41,137 nt of DNA from Methylococcus sp. UBA6136 (GTDB lineage: Bacteria > Pseudomonadota > Gammaproteobacteria > Methylococcales > Methylococcaceae). The position numbers and the translations under genes are program-made. Below, in pieces: positions 1 through 7,180 of the stretch (position 1 is its first letter; each line of letters opens with the position of its first letter). The notes beneath the pieces were generated by a model, which was given only the letters and a program-made list of their open reading frames with translations, ran no database searches and had not been told where the DNA came from. The stretch lies in contig DIVI01000057.1 in assembly GCA_002423305.1 (NCBI GenBank), forward strand, positions 1 through 41,137. The letters are read 5' to 3'.

Positions 1-25
1 AAGCGACAAGCGACAAGCGACAAGC
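1..25. repeat. 7-bp tandem repeat (AAGCGAC), about 3.6 copies
   Basis: The window opens with three perfect copies of AAGCGAC (1-7, 8-14, 15-21) and a partial fourth (22-25). The array may continue to the left of the window. It lies about 60 bp upstream of the first gene of the P-type ATPase cluster, so changes in copy number could alter promoter spacing; that is inference. Confidence 0.8.
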
Positions 26-83
26 AAAAGTCGGCTATCGTTTCGAAATTCAGACCCAATTTTTAACCTGGAGAATCACCATC

Positions 84-428
84 ATGGCAAAAGCTACCAC
101 AGCTGACGCGATCAACGAAAAAGATCCATTAAGTTCCATTTCCGATGCAATGCGGGATGCGATTCACAATGCTTCCGAGGATGCCAGCCGGGCCCGCGAG
201 CGGGTTCGTGAAGCCGGCGCGGGGATGACCCAGTCGGTATCCCGCTTTGGCTATACCAGCTCATACATGCTGTCATACGGCATCGTTTACGCAGCTGTCT
301 TTGTTGCCCGATCCATTCCGCAAGAGAATCCGATCGTTGAGGGTTTCATTGACGGAGGGCGTGCAGCGATCGAAGCCCTGAACGAGGTCAAGAGCACTTC
401 AACTAAAACCGCCGACGCTGAATCCTGA
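84..428 (+). CDS. small conserved-type protein of unknown function, first gene of the P-type ATPase cluster
   Basis: A 114-residue protein that I do not assign to a named family. The start is supported by GGAGAA at 70-75, eight bases before the ATG. The N-terminal half is charged, alanine-rich and probably helical (residues 15-50). Residues about 55-80 form a modest hydrophobic stretch rich in Tyr, Ser, Val and Ala that could be a single membrane-associated helix, and the tail is polar. It sits 91 bp upstream of the P-type ATPase and is probably co-transcribed, which suggests an accessory role in the same membrane system. Nothing in the sequence gives a biochemical activity. Confidence 0.75.
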   Translation: MAKATTADAINEKDPLSSISDAMRDAIHNASEDASRARERVREAGAGMTQSVSRFGYTSSYMLSYGIVYAAVFVARSIPQENPIVEGFIDGGRAAIEALNEVKSTSTKTADAES

Positions 429-458
429 TACGTCCTATCCTTAGTCTCATTCTGTCTT

Positions 459-491
459 GGGGGGGGGATAGCCTTGCAGGCATCCTCCCCC
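459..491 (+). other. G-rich hairpin between the small leader gene and the P-type ATPase gene
   Basis: A run of nine G residues (459-467) followed by AT and GCC pairs with GGC, AT and CCCCC ending at 491, giving an imperfect GC-rich hairpin with a TTGCA loop. No T-run follows, so it is not a standard terminator. It could be an mRNA-stabilising or processing hairpin that sets unequal expression of the two genes. The homopolymeric G tract is also a potential slippage site. Confidence 0.5.
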
Positions 492-519
492 ACCCCATAC
501 TGGTACTCAAGAGGTCATC

Positions 520-3258
520 ATGCCTTCCACGCCGAATCGGCAATCCGGGTTAGTTACGCCTGAAAAAGCTTCTGTCACTTTTCCTCATCCCGGTACTCTC
601 CGGATATCGAGCCACTCTCTTTTTACATCTCCTGATGCGCCCGATTTTCTGCGGTTCATGCGGCGCGCCTTTGTTGCCAATGAACTGCGAGGTCTTTCGG
701 TATCCGAGCATCATCAGACGGCCATTGATCTGCACTACGATGCCGCGCGTTACTCACCCAAGGAGGTCCTCACGCGTCTGGCTGACTGCCTGACAAAGGA
801 TGAGCAGGAAGACTCGCAGGGCAAGGATATTTCTGGCGCGCGGTCCGGTGGGGACAGCAGGCCAAGTTCGTCACCCGCGGTTTCGCCGCTGGTTACTGCC
901 AAGGATCGGCATGGTGCCATCCACTACCACCGCTATGAAAACATCGTTAGCGGTTGGCAGGTCGTTTCCCGGGGCACGGGGACCATCAGGCTGAAAAATC
1001 CGGTCCTGTACAGGAAGGGTGGATTATGTGAGGCGATCGAGCGCGAACTCATGAGTGTTCTCGGGGTTGACCGCTACAAGACTCACTCGCTGCGTTGCAC
1101 AGTTCAGGTTGATTACGATCCCAGGCGCTTGAGTTGGTCGAATGTAATTGAGATCGTGGATGGTGCCCTCAACAATGCCGAGCATCAGGAGGAGCTGGAC
1201 AAGCTGGATCTTGACCTGACTATTTGCAGTGTCTCGGTTCCCGTCGCAGCGGCGGCACAGTTTGCGTTTCCCCCGTTGCTTCCGGTAGCGGCCGGCCTGT
1301 TCGCCTACACGGCAATCCCCAGCATCAAGGGGGCGTACGACGTGGTGGTCAAGGAACGGCGACTGGGCGTGGACATTCTTGACTCGGTGGTGGTGTTGGG
1401 CTGTCTGGGTACGATGCAGCTCTTCCCGGGTGCCATCATGGCCTGGTGTCTCTCGCTGGGTCGCCTGCTGGTCAAGAAGACCGAGGATAACTCCCGCAAA
1501 ATGCTGTTGAATGCCTTTGGCAAGCAGCCAAGGTTTGTCTGGTTGGTCAAGGATGGTGCCGAAATCGAAGTGTCGCTCGATAAAGTGGCAGAAGGCGACA
1601 TTGTCGCCGTGCACACTGGCGACATGGTGCCGGTGGATGGTCATATCGTCGACGGGTTGGCCATGATTGATCAGCATGCGCTGACCGGAGAATCCACGCC
1701 GGCCGAAAAGGGGGTGGGCGATCGGGTTTATGCCTCGACTATCCTGGTGGCGGGCAAGATCTTTGTCTCGGTGGAGCAGGCCGGAAGCGAAACGGCTTCA
1801 GCAAAAATCACCCAGATTCTCAATGACACCGCCGGCTACAAACTGACCTCACAGAACAAGGGTGAGCGGCTGGCAGATACCGCTGTTCTGCCGACGCTAT
1901 TGATGGGGGGACTGGCGTATTCGACTCTGGGGCCGTTTGGTGCCGTGGCTGTGGTCAACTGCGATTTGGGGACCGGCATTCGCATGGCGGCACCCTTGGC
2001 CATGCTGTCCTCGCTGGCGCTATGCGCCCAGAAAGGTATTCTGGTGAAGGATGGTCGCGCGCTCGAGTTGATGAACGAAGTCGATACCGTACTGTTCGAC
2101 AAGACCGGTACGCTGACCCGTGAGCGACCGGAGGTGGGCGAGATTGCGGTTGCCAACGGCCATCATCCGGAGGAAGTGTTGCTTTATGCAGCAGCGGCCG
2201 AGCGTAAATTCCATCACCCTATTGCCTTGGCTATCCTGCACAAGGCCGAAGAGCTCGGTCTGGTGTTGCCCGAAACCGACGAAACCCAATACAAGGTTGG
2301 TTATGGCATCAGTGTCGGAGTGAATGGGCACACGATTCGCGTGGGAAGCCGCCGTTACATGGAGATGGAGGGCATCAGCATACCGTCCTCTGTTGACCAG
2401 AAACTCGATGCGGTCCACGCCGATGGTGACACCATGGTGATGGTGGCGATTGACGATCACCTCGGTGGTGCTCTGGAACTCAAAGCAGCGCTAAGGCCGG
2501 AAGTCAAGGACATCATCCAGGGACTGCGTCAACGCGGCATCAAGCATCTGGCCATCATTTCCGGCGACCATGAGGCGCCTACCCGCAAGCTGGCCGAAGA
2601 GCTTGGTATGGATCGTTACTTTGCCCAGGTGCTGCCGGCTGACAAGGCTGATTATGTGGAAAAGCTACAGCAGGAAGGACGTAAGGTCTGCTTTGTGGGC
2701 GATGGGATTAACGATTCCATCGCGCTCAAGCAGGCCAATGTTTCCATCTCGTTGCGCGGTGCGACCTCGATTGCCACGGACACGGCACATATCGTGTTCA
2801 TGGAGCAGGGGTTGGGCAAACTCTGTGAGCTTCGTGATATTTCCCGCAAGCTGGACAAGAACATCCAGCGTAGCTGGGGCATGATTCTGGCGCCTAACAT
2901 TGCCTGTGTTGCCGGTGTCTTCACGCTCGGATTTGGTGTCGGTGCCTCGGTCGTGGCCAATAATGTGGCGGCCATTGGAGCCCTGGTCAACGGTGTATGG
3001 CCCATGCGTGAGGTGGCCAAACTGGAAGCGGAACGTCGGCATGCACTGGAACTGGAAATCATAGCCGGCAGTGAAGCACCTCCCTCCAGGGATGAACCTC
3101 TGGAAAGCTCGGATTTATCCCCAGAACAGGTCCATGTTTCGGCGGCTGAGGATGTGCCACCCAGTGGTACGTCGACTGATTCAGCACGACCCACTGCCCG
3201 ACGTTCAACGGTTCGCGATGAGGCAAAGTCAGGGCGCCGCAAGGGCTTGAAGGGGTAA
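520..3258 (+). CDS. P-type ATPase, heavy-metal (P1B)-like, without a CPx motif
   Basis: A 912-residue integral membrane P-type ATPase. The N-terminus carries two degenerate HMA-like ferredoxin folds (about residues 20-95 and 145-225) with no CxxC metal-binding pair. The actuator motif TGES is at 389-392, the phosphorylated Asp of DKTGTLT is D527, an HP motif of the P1B type is at 566-567, and the hinge GDGIND is at 727-732, so catalysis looks intact. In the membrane helix before the P-domain, where CPC/SPC normally sits, the sequence is NCDLGTG (C481, D482), so the proline-centred motif is missing and the substrate cannot be read off. A polar tail of about 70 residues follows the last helix. 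AAGAGG at 509-514 supports the start. Probably exports or handles a cation together with the downstream pseudo-ATPase. Confidence 0.93.
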   Translation: MPSTPNRQSGLVTPEKASVTFPHPGTLRISSHSLFTSPDAPDFLRFMRRAFVANELRGLSVSEHHQTAIDLHYDAARYSPKEVLTRLADCLTKDEQEDSQGKDISGARSGGDSRPSSSPAVSPLVTAKDRHGAIHYHRYENIVSGWQVVSRGTGTIRLKNPVLYRKGGLCEAIERELMSVLGVDRYKTHSLRCTVQVDYDPRRLSWSNVIEIVDGALNNAEHQEELDKLDLDLTICSVSVPVAAAAQFAFPPLLPVAAGLFAYTAIPSIKGAYDVVVKERRLGVDILDSVVVLGCLGTMQLFPGAIMAWCLSLGRLLVKKTEDNSRKMLLNAFGKQPRFVWLVKDGAEIEVSLDKVAEGDIVAVHTGDMVPVDGHIVDGLAMIDQHALTGESTPAEKGVGDRVYASTILVAGKIFVSVEQAGSETASAKITQILNDTAGYKLTSQNKGERLADTAVLPTLLMGGLAYSTLGPFGAVAVVNCDLGTGIRMAAPLAMLSSLALCAQKGILVKDGRALELMNEVDTVLFDKTGTLTRERPEVGEIAVANGHHPEEVLLYAAAAERKFHHPIALAILHKAEELGLVLPETDETQYKVGYGISVGVNGHTIRVGSRRYMEMEGISIPSSVDQKLDAVHADGDTMVMVAIDDHLGGALELKAALRPEVKDIIQGLRQRGIKHLAIISGDHEAPTRKLAEELGMDRYFAQVLPADKADYVEKLQQEGRKVCFVGDGINDSIALKQANVSISLRGATSIATDTAHIVFMEQGLGKLCELRDISRKLDKNIQRSWGMILAPNIACVAGVFTLGFGVGASVVANNVAAIGALVNGVWPMREVAKLEAERRHALELEIIAGSEAPPSRDEPLESSDLSPEQVHVSAAEDVPPSGTSTDSARPTARRSTVRDEAKSGRRKGLKG

Positions 3259-3280
3259 AAGCCAACAGCAATGAAATCAG

Positions 3281-3315
3281 CCCGCCTCAATGATGATTGA
3301 GGCGGGTTCTTTTTT
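3281..3315 (+). terminator. rho-independent terminator after the P-type ATPase gene
   Basis: An 11-bp perfect stem (CCCGCCTCAAT at 3281-3291 with ATTGAGGCGGG at 3296-3306), a GATG loop and the T-rich tract TTCTTTTTT at 3307-3315. It lies inside the cluster, 28 bp upstream of the next gene, so it may attenuate rather than fully end transcription. Confidence 0.92.
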
Positions 3316-3342
3316 ACGAAGTCAGGACCTAGGGAGTTCCTC

Positions 3343-3924
3343 ATGGCAGAAGACAATAAAACCGGTAAAGCACCAGATTCGGAAGGTCGGGCGGTTCGTC
3401 TGATCAAGCCGAAGCCCAAGACGACGGAGTCTCATGATGCCCCGGGACTTTCGACAGAATCGCAGAGCTCTGCAGGAGACGTCGCGCATTCACCCCGATT
3501 CCATTTTTTCCTCATTGATTGCGGTTGGGATGGGCCGGTGCCTAACCTGATTCGCAATAATCTGCCGATGATCACCCATCTTCAGAACAATGATCCGTTG
3601 TTTGTGCTGACGCGCGAGCAGTCTGACCAGATGTTGAGAAAATACCCTCACCTGATTGGCAAGGATCCGGTTTTGCTGGCGCGTGATCTCTATGCCAGCC
3701 GGACGGATGCGGAGTCCGAATATCATGGCTTTCATCTCAATCTGGGGCTGATAAAAACCGAAAGCGAGGCGCTCGCTACGATCAGAACATTTCTGAATTT
3801 TCTGGCTTGCCACCGCAAGGGTGGGAACATCGAGAAGCATATTCAGGAGCAGTTGCACCGTGATGGTATCAAGGGAGCCATCGAGGTGCTGCGGGTTGGT
3901 TCCGAAGCCATGGTGGGCGGCTGA
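3343..3924 (+). CDS. protein of unknown function in the P-type ATPase cluster
   Basis: A 193-residue, apparently soluble protein. AGGGAG at 3331-3336, six bases before the ATG, supports the start. Residues 1-50 are charged and low-complexity, probably disordered. From about residue 55 there is a folded domain with alternating strands and helices, opening with a hydrophobic strand (FHFFLIDCGWDGP) and containing a long helix-rich C-terminal part. No membrane segment, signal peptide or known catalytic motif is visible. Its position between the active ATPase and the pseudo-ATPase suggests a cytosolic partner or regulator of one of them. I do not recognise the family. Confidence 0.8.
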   Translation: MAEDNKTGKAPDSEGRAVRLIKPKPKTTESHDAPGLSTESQSSAGDVAHSPRFHFFLIDCGWDGPVPNLIRNNLPMITHLQNNDPLFVLTREQSDQMLRKYPHLIGKDPVLLARDLYASRTDAESEYHGFHLNLGLIKTESEALATIRTFLNFLACHRKGGNIEKHIQEQLHRDGIKGAIEVLRVGSEAMVGG

Positions 3925-3965
3925 GTCCGCTCCTTAACATCCATTGAAAATGAGGGGAATTGAAG

Positions 3966-4160
3966 ATGAATCCTGTTGCCGAGGTTCTGAGTACGGTTTT
4001 TGGAGTTGTCCTGGTTGGGGCTATTGCCTATGAAATAAGCCAGCGACGCAAGCGGCTACGTGAGCTTTACAACGTCCTTGATGCTGAAGACAAGCATGTT
4101 GTCGCGGATCTGGACATGATGGTGGCGAATGGTCAGCTAGCGCCCTATGTGATTGGTTGA
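3966..4160 (+). CDS. small single-pass membrane protein of unknown function
   Basis: A 64-residue protein with one N-terminal membrane helix (about residues 6-24), a positively charged stretch right after it (SQRRKRLR, favouring a cytoplasmic C-terminus), then a short acidic helical tail. GAGGGG at 3952-3957 sits eight bases before the ATG at 3966; an in-frame TTG at 3960 would add two residues but is too close to that site. The stop overlaps the possible TTG start of the next gene, so translation is probably coupled. It may be a small subunit of the ATPase-like complex. Confidence 0.7.
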   Translation: MNPVAEVLSTVFGVVLVGAIAYEISQRRKRLRELYNVLDAEDKHVVADLDMMVANGQLAPYVIG

Positions 4161-6541
4161 GGGTTTTTTCGGACCGAGAGTGTGACGTGATAATGAGCCC
4201 ACAGATTTCAATTCTTTCCAACGAACTCGGGTTGAAAGACCCCGCTCTTTTTAATGAATCCGACCCAGCGCCATTGCGGTTGCTGGTAGGTCGGGTGCTG
4301 GGTGTCGAGGGTGTCGAGTCGGTAACCCTTGAGCCCGAATTTAAGAGGGTCCGAATCGGTTACGCGGCGGAACCGGGCCAGCGCAAGGCGTTTCTGACTC
4401 ATCTGGTGGAGGCTACTCAATCCAACGAGAAGGCATTGCCCGAGTCTGATCTCCCCGAATGGGATCTGCACGGAACCACGGTTCTGGTAAAGAGCGGCAG
4501 CAAAATCACATCCTGCACGCTCGAGGAATCTTCGCCGGGCCAATGGCTGATTACTTCCCCACGCTTGCAAGGGGATGAGCGTGATCAGTTCGCTCAAAGG
4601 GCCATCAAATCACTTCAGCGCCTGACCGGGGTCAGGAGTGTACGACCGGTCATTCATGCAGGTGTCCGCCGTCTCGGTGTCGCGTGCAATCCAGCAAAAA
4701 TATCGGTGGGCCAGCTGATCCGTACCCTCGAGCGCGAGTGGATCGCCTCGTCTGCAGAAGACACAGTTAAAAACCCTGCCGCCAAAGTACCCATGACAGT
4801 GTCCAGTACCACGGTAGGTCTGGGCGCCGTTGGTGAGTTGCTGTTACCTGTGGCCACTCCTCTGGCGGCAGGCGTCTTGGTGGCGACTAATCTCGGTGTG
4901 GTCCGGGAAGCCGGGGTGCAACTGACCAGGGGCAAGGTTGGCGTGCCGTTGTTTCATACCGCATTGCTGACATGCTCAATTGTCACCGGGCAGGTCCTGG
5001 CTTTCGCGCTGACCGATTGGTCCCTGCGCTACTGGCAACGCCGCTGGCGCAGACAGTTGGGAAGGGAATATCAGAATCTCGTCGATAACCCCCTGAAGCA
5101 GATCGCGGAGATTCGCCGGGTAGATGGTCAGGGGAATGTTCAACCGATGTCTGTTGCAGACGTCACGGCTGGCATTACGGTCCGCGTACTGGCCGGAGAG
5201 GTCCTTCCGCTGGATGGTCATGTCGTTGCTGGAGAGGCGCTTCTGGATGAAAAGGCAGTAGGGGGATCACCTTTCCCGATAAGAAAATCCGCGGGCGATG
5301 AGGTGCTGGCGGGCACGCTGTTGTTGGCGGGTGGCCTCGAGTTGAAAGTCAGCCGGACGCTGCCGGAGTCGCGGGCAGGCCGGATGGCCGAGGCAATCGG
5401 CCATACCGCCGACAGCATTGCCTCAAGTATGTCCCTGCAAAAGAAGGCTGAGACACTGGCGGATAAGACTGCGTTGCCAACCCTGGCAACTGCGGGTGTG
5501 GGTTGGGTTGCAGGTGATCTGATTACGGTCGGGGCGATACTTCATCAGGACTGGGTCAGCGGTCCCGCCCTGGCTGTGCCCTTGCTCACGCTTCGCCATG
5601 TCGCGGAGGCACTGAAGTATGGTGCGGTCATCCAGAATCCCAATGCATTCACGAAGCTTGCGGCCTGTGACTTCGTGGTGCTGGATGGGGACGATCCCGC
5701 ACTGGCCGCAGCATCCTTGGAGGTCAGGGAAATCCGCAGCAAGCTTCCGGAGAGTGTGGATAGCCTTTTGCGACACATTGCGAGTGCCGGAATTTATCTG
5801 GGCGGTGATGTCGCTCTTGCCCTGCTGGAAGCGTGCCGCGCCCGTGATCTGGTGGTGCGCCAGACCGAACTGCTGGCGCTCGAACCGAATGGGGTATTGG
5901 CCCAGGTGGGTGAGTCCCGTCTGCATCTCTCCCTTCGACAGGACTTGGCCGGGCCGATAGTGAGTGCCGAGCTCAATGGGAAACCGGTGGCTGACGTCGT
6001 GTTCGGCAAGAGTGCTGTTCCGGCGGCCGCCAAAATGGTCGGCCAGTTGCAGGCTGCTGGCCTGCAGGTATTCATGGCTTCCTCGGCTACAGAGGCAGAG
6101 GCCAATGCCCTCGCTCAGTCATTGGGTATCACCCTGTTTGGCAGTGAGTTGAATCCGGCGGAGCGACTCCAGTTCCTCGATGGCTTGAAGCGTCGCGGTG
6201 TCACTGCATTGTATGCGGGTCGGGTGAGCGATCAGCCTGAAATCAATAGCCATGCCTCGGTCACCGTCGCTGTGGAAGGTCTGGAACAGGGCGCTATCCC
6301 TGCAGACGTGGTGATGCCGGGCCGTCATTACGATCGGTTGCCCGAGCTGATCGAACAGGCTCGTCGCTATGACCCGGATATTCGTCAGGGTACACGAGCA
6401 GCCACCATTCCCAACCTGCTCTGTGTGGCCGGGGGTTTCGGCGGCGTTCTTAACGGCATTACCTCGGGCATTATTGCCAATGTAGGCGTGATGAATGTTG
6501 ACCGGCACATCCAGCGGAAGCTCGCTTCCACTAAGGCTTAG
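4157..6541 (+). CDS. P-type ATPase-like pseudoenzyme (catalytic motifs lost)
   Basis: A 794-residue protein (782 if the ATG at 4193 is used; the TTG at 4157 overlaps the upstream stop). The architecture follows P1B ATPases: N-terminal HMA-like domains (about 20-100 and 105-200), hydrophobic segments, an actuator-like domain, further membrane helices, P/N-like domains and C-terminal helices. The key motifs are gone. TGES is replaced by GGS (369-371, no Glu). DKTGT is replaced by DGDDP starting at D510, and GDGxND by GRVSD at 688-692. No HP motif or CPx motif is seen. The frame is open throughout, with normal codon use, so it is a maintained protein rather than a decayed gene. It probably acts as a structural or regulatory partner of the active ATPase upstream. 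Transport by ATP hydrolysis is very unlikely. Confidence 0.87.
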   Translation: MRVFSDRECDVIMSPQISILSNELGLKDPALFNESDPAPLRLLVGRVLGVEGVESVTLEPEFKRVRIGYAAEPGQRKAFLTHLVEATQSNEKALPESDLPEWDLHGTTVLVKSGSKITSCTLEESSPGQWLITSPRLQGDERDQFAQRAIKSLQRLTGVRSVRPVIHAGVRRLGVACNPAKISVGQLIRTLEREWIASSAEDTVKNPAAKVPMTVSSTTVGLGAVGELLLPVATPLAAGVLVATNLGVVREAGVQLTRGKVGVPLFHTALLTCSIVTGQVLAFALTDWSLRYWQRRWRRQLGREYQNLVDNPLKQIAEIRRVDGQGNVQPMSVADVTAGITVRVLAGEVLPLDGHVVAGEALLDEKAVGGSPFPIRKSAGDEVLAGTLLLAGGLELKVSRTLPESRAGRMAEAIGHTADSIASSMSLQKKAETLADKTALPTLATAGVGWVAGDLITVGAILHQDWVSGPALAVPLLTLRHVAEALKYGAVIQNPNAFTKLAACDFVVLDGDDPALAAASLEVREIRSKLPESVDSLLRHIASAGIYLGGDVALALLEACRARDLVVRQTELLALEPNGVLAQVGESRLHLSLRQDLAGPIVSAELNGKPVADVVFGKSAVPAAAKMVGQLQAAGLQVFMASSATEAEANALAQSLGITLFGSELNPAERLQFLDGLKRRGVTALYAGRVSDQPEINSHASVTVAVEGLEQGAIPADVVMPGRHYDRLPELIEQARRYDPDIRQGTRAATIPNLLCVAGGFGGVLNGITSGIIANVGVMNVDRHIQRKLASTKA

Positions 6542-6762
6542 TGGGATTGCCTGGCCAGGTTGGTTTGCGGACATATCATGTGATCCTTTCCTGGTCGTGC
6601 CTCCCTGGTTGCCAACCTGCTTCAGTCGCAGCTATTGGCTAAACCCCTCTGGGGTGATGGGTGAATGAATATGTTGGCTGTTGAGAGAAGCTTTGGCGTA
6701 GTTTGTTTTCAAGGTTCATCAGGTTTTACTGACTCTCCCATTATTTCGCAAACGAGGATGCT
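6542..6762. other. 221-bp intergenic region with inverted repeats
   Basis: No coding frame is supported here. The 8-bp arms CAGGTTGG (6556-6563) and CCAACCTG (6613-6620) can pair across about 50 bases, and a short hairpin ACCCC-TCT-GGGGT lies at 6644-6656. No T-run follows either, so neither is a convincing terminator. The region may hold a promoter for the two genes downstream, but I see no clear -35/-10 pair. Confidence 0.45.
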
Positions 6763-7179
6763 ATGGTCCCTCCCATCAAGAAGCTGCCTATCAAACGCAG
6801 TCCCCGGTTAAAGACCGTGAAGGCTCAGGTGGTTGCCCATGACGAGGCGACCGAAGAGGAAAGTCGGGCACTTCTGGCCCTCGAGCAAAGTCTGGTTGCG
6901 CTCGATATGGACGAGCAGACCATCCATCGTGTCGAAAAGCTGCCTCGTGATGTGGGCTGGCTTTTGATTACCGCGGGTCTGGTGGGCGTCGTTGTTCCCG
7001 GTGTTCTGGGTGTGCCTTTTCTGGTGCTGGGTGGTCTGGTGCTGATGCCATTGACCAGTCGGCGCGCCGAACAATGGCTCGGCGGGCACTCGCCCAAGAT
7101 GTTCAAAGGGAGTGTGCGACAGATCAATCGTTTCCTGGATGATCTGGAGCGTCGGTACCCACGTCGGCAGGACGTCTGA
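6763..7179 (+). CDS. small membrane protein of unknown function with a VVPGVLGVPFLVLGG hydrophobic core
   Basis: A 138-residue protein. GAGG at 6754-6757 supports the start. Residues 1-60 are charged and acidic, and residues about 65-92 form a hydrophobic hairpin or long helix containing VVPGVLGVPFLVLGG. A basic C-terminal tail of about 40 residues follows. The proline/glycine pattern (VPGVLGVPFL) is like the core VPGIPTVPFLL of the DUF454 domain in the next gene, so it may be a distant, shortened relative. It ends one base before the TTG start of that gene, so translation is probably coupled. Function unknown. Confidence 0.75.
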   Translation: MVPPIKKLPIKRSPRLKTVKAQVVAHDEATEEESRALLALEQSLVALDMDEQTIHRVEKLPRDVGWLLITAGLVGVVVPGVLGVPFLVLGGLVLMPLTSRRAEQWLGGHSPKMFKGSVRQINRFLDDLERRYPRRQDV

Positions 7180-7180
7180 T

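Noticed and set aside
1024..1677. Long antisense open frames opposite the ATPase, formate dehydrogenase and hsdM genes
   Set aside because: They mirror the codon structure of strong genes on the other strand and show no protein-like motifs or ribosome sites.
4157..6541. Decayed pseudogene of a P-type ATPase
   Set aside because: The frame is uninterrupted for 794 codons with domains in order and coupled to its neighbour, which fits a maintained pseudoenzyme better than a decaying gene.
6644..6656. ACCCC-TCT-GGGGT hairpin as a terminator
   Set aside because: The stem is short and no T-run follows.
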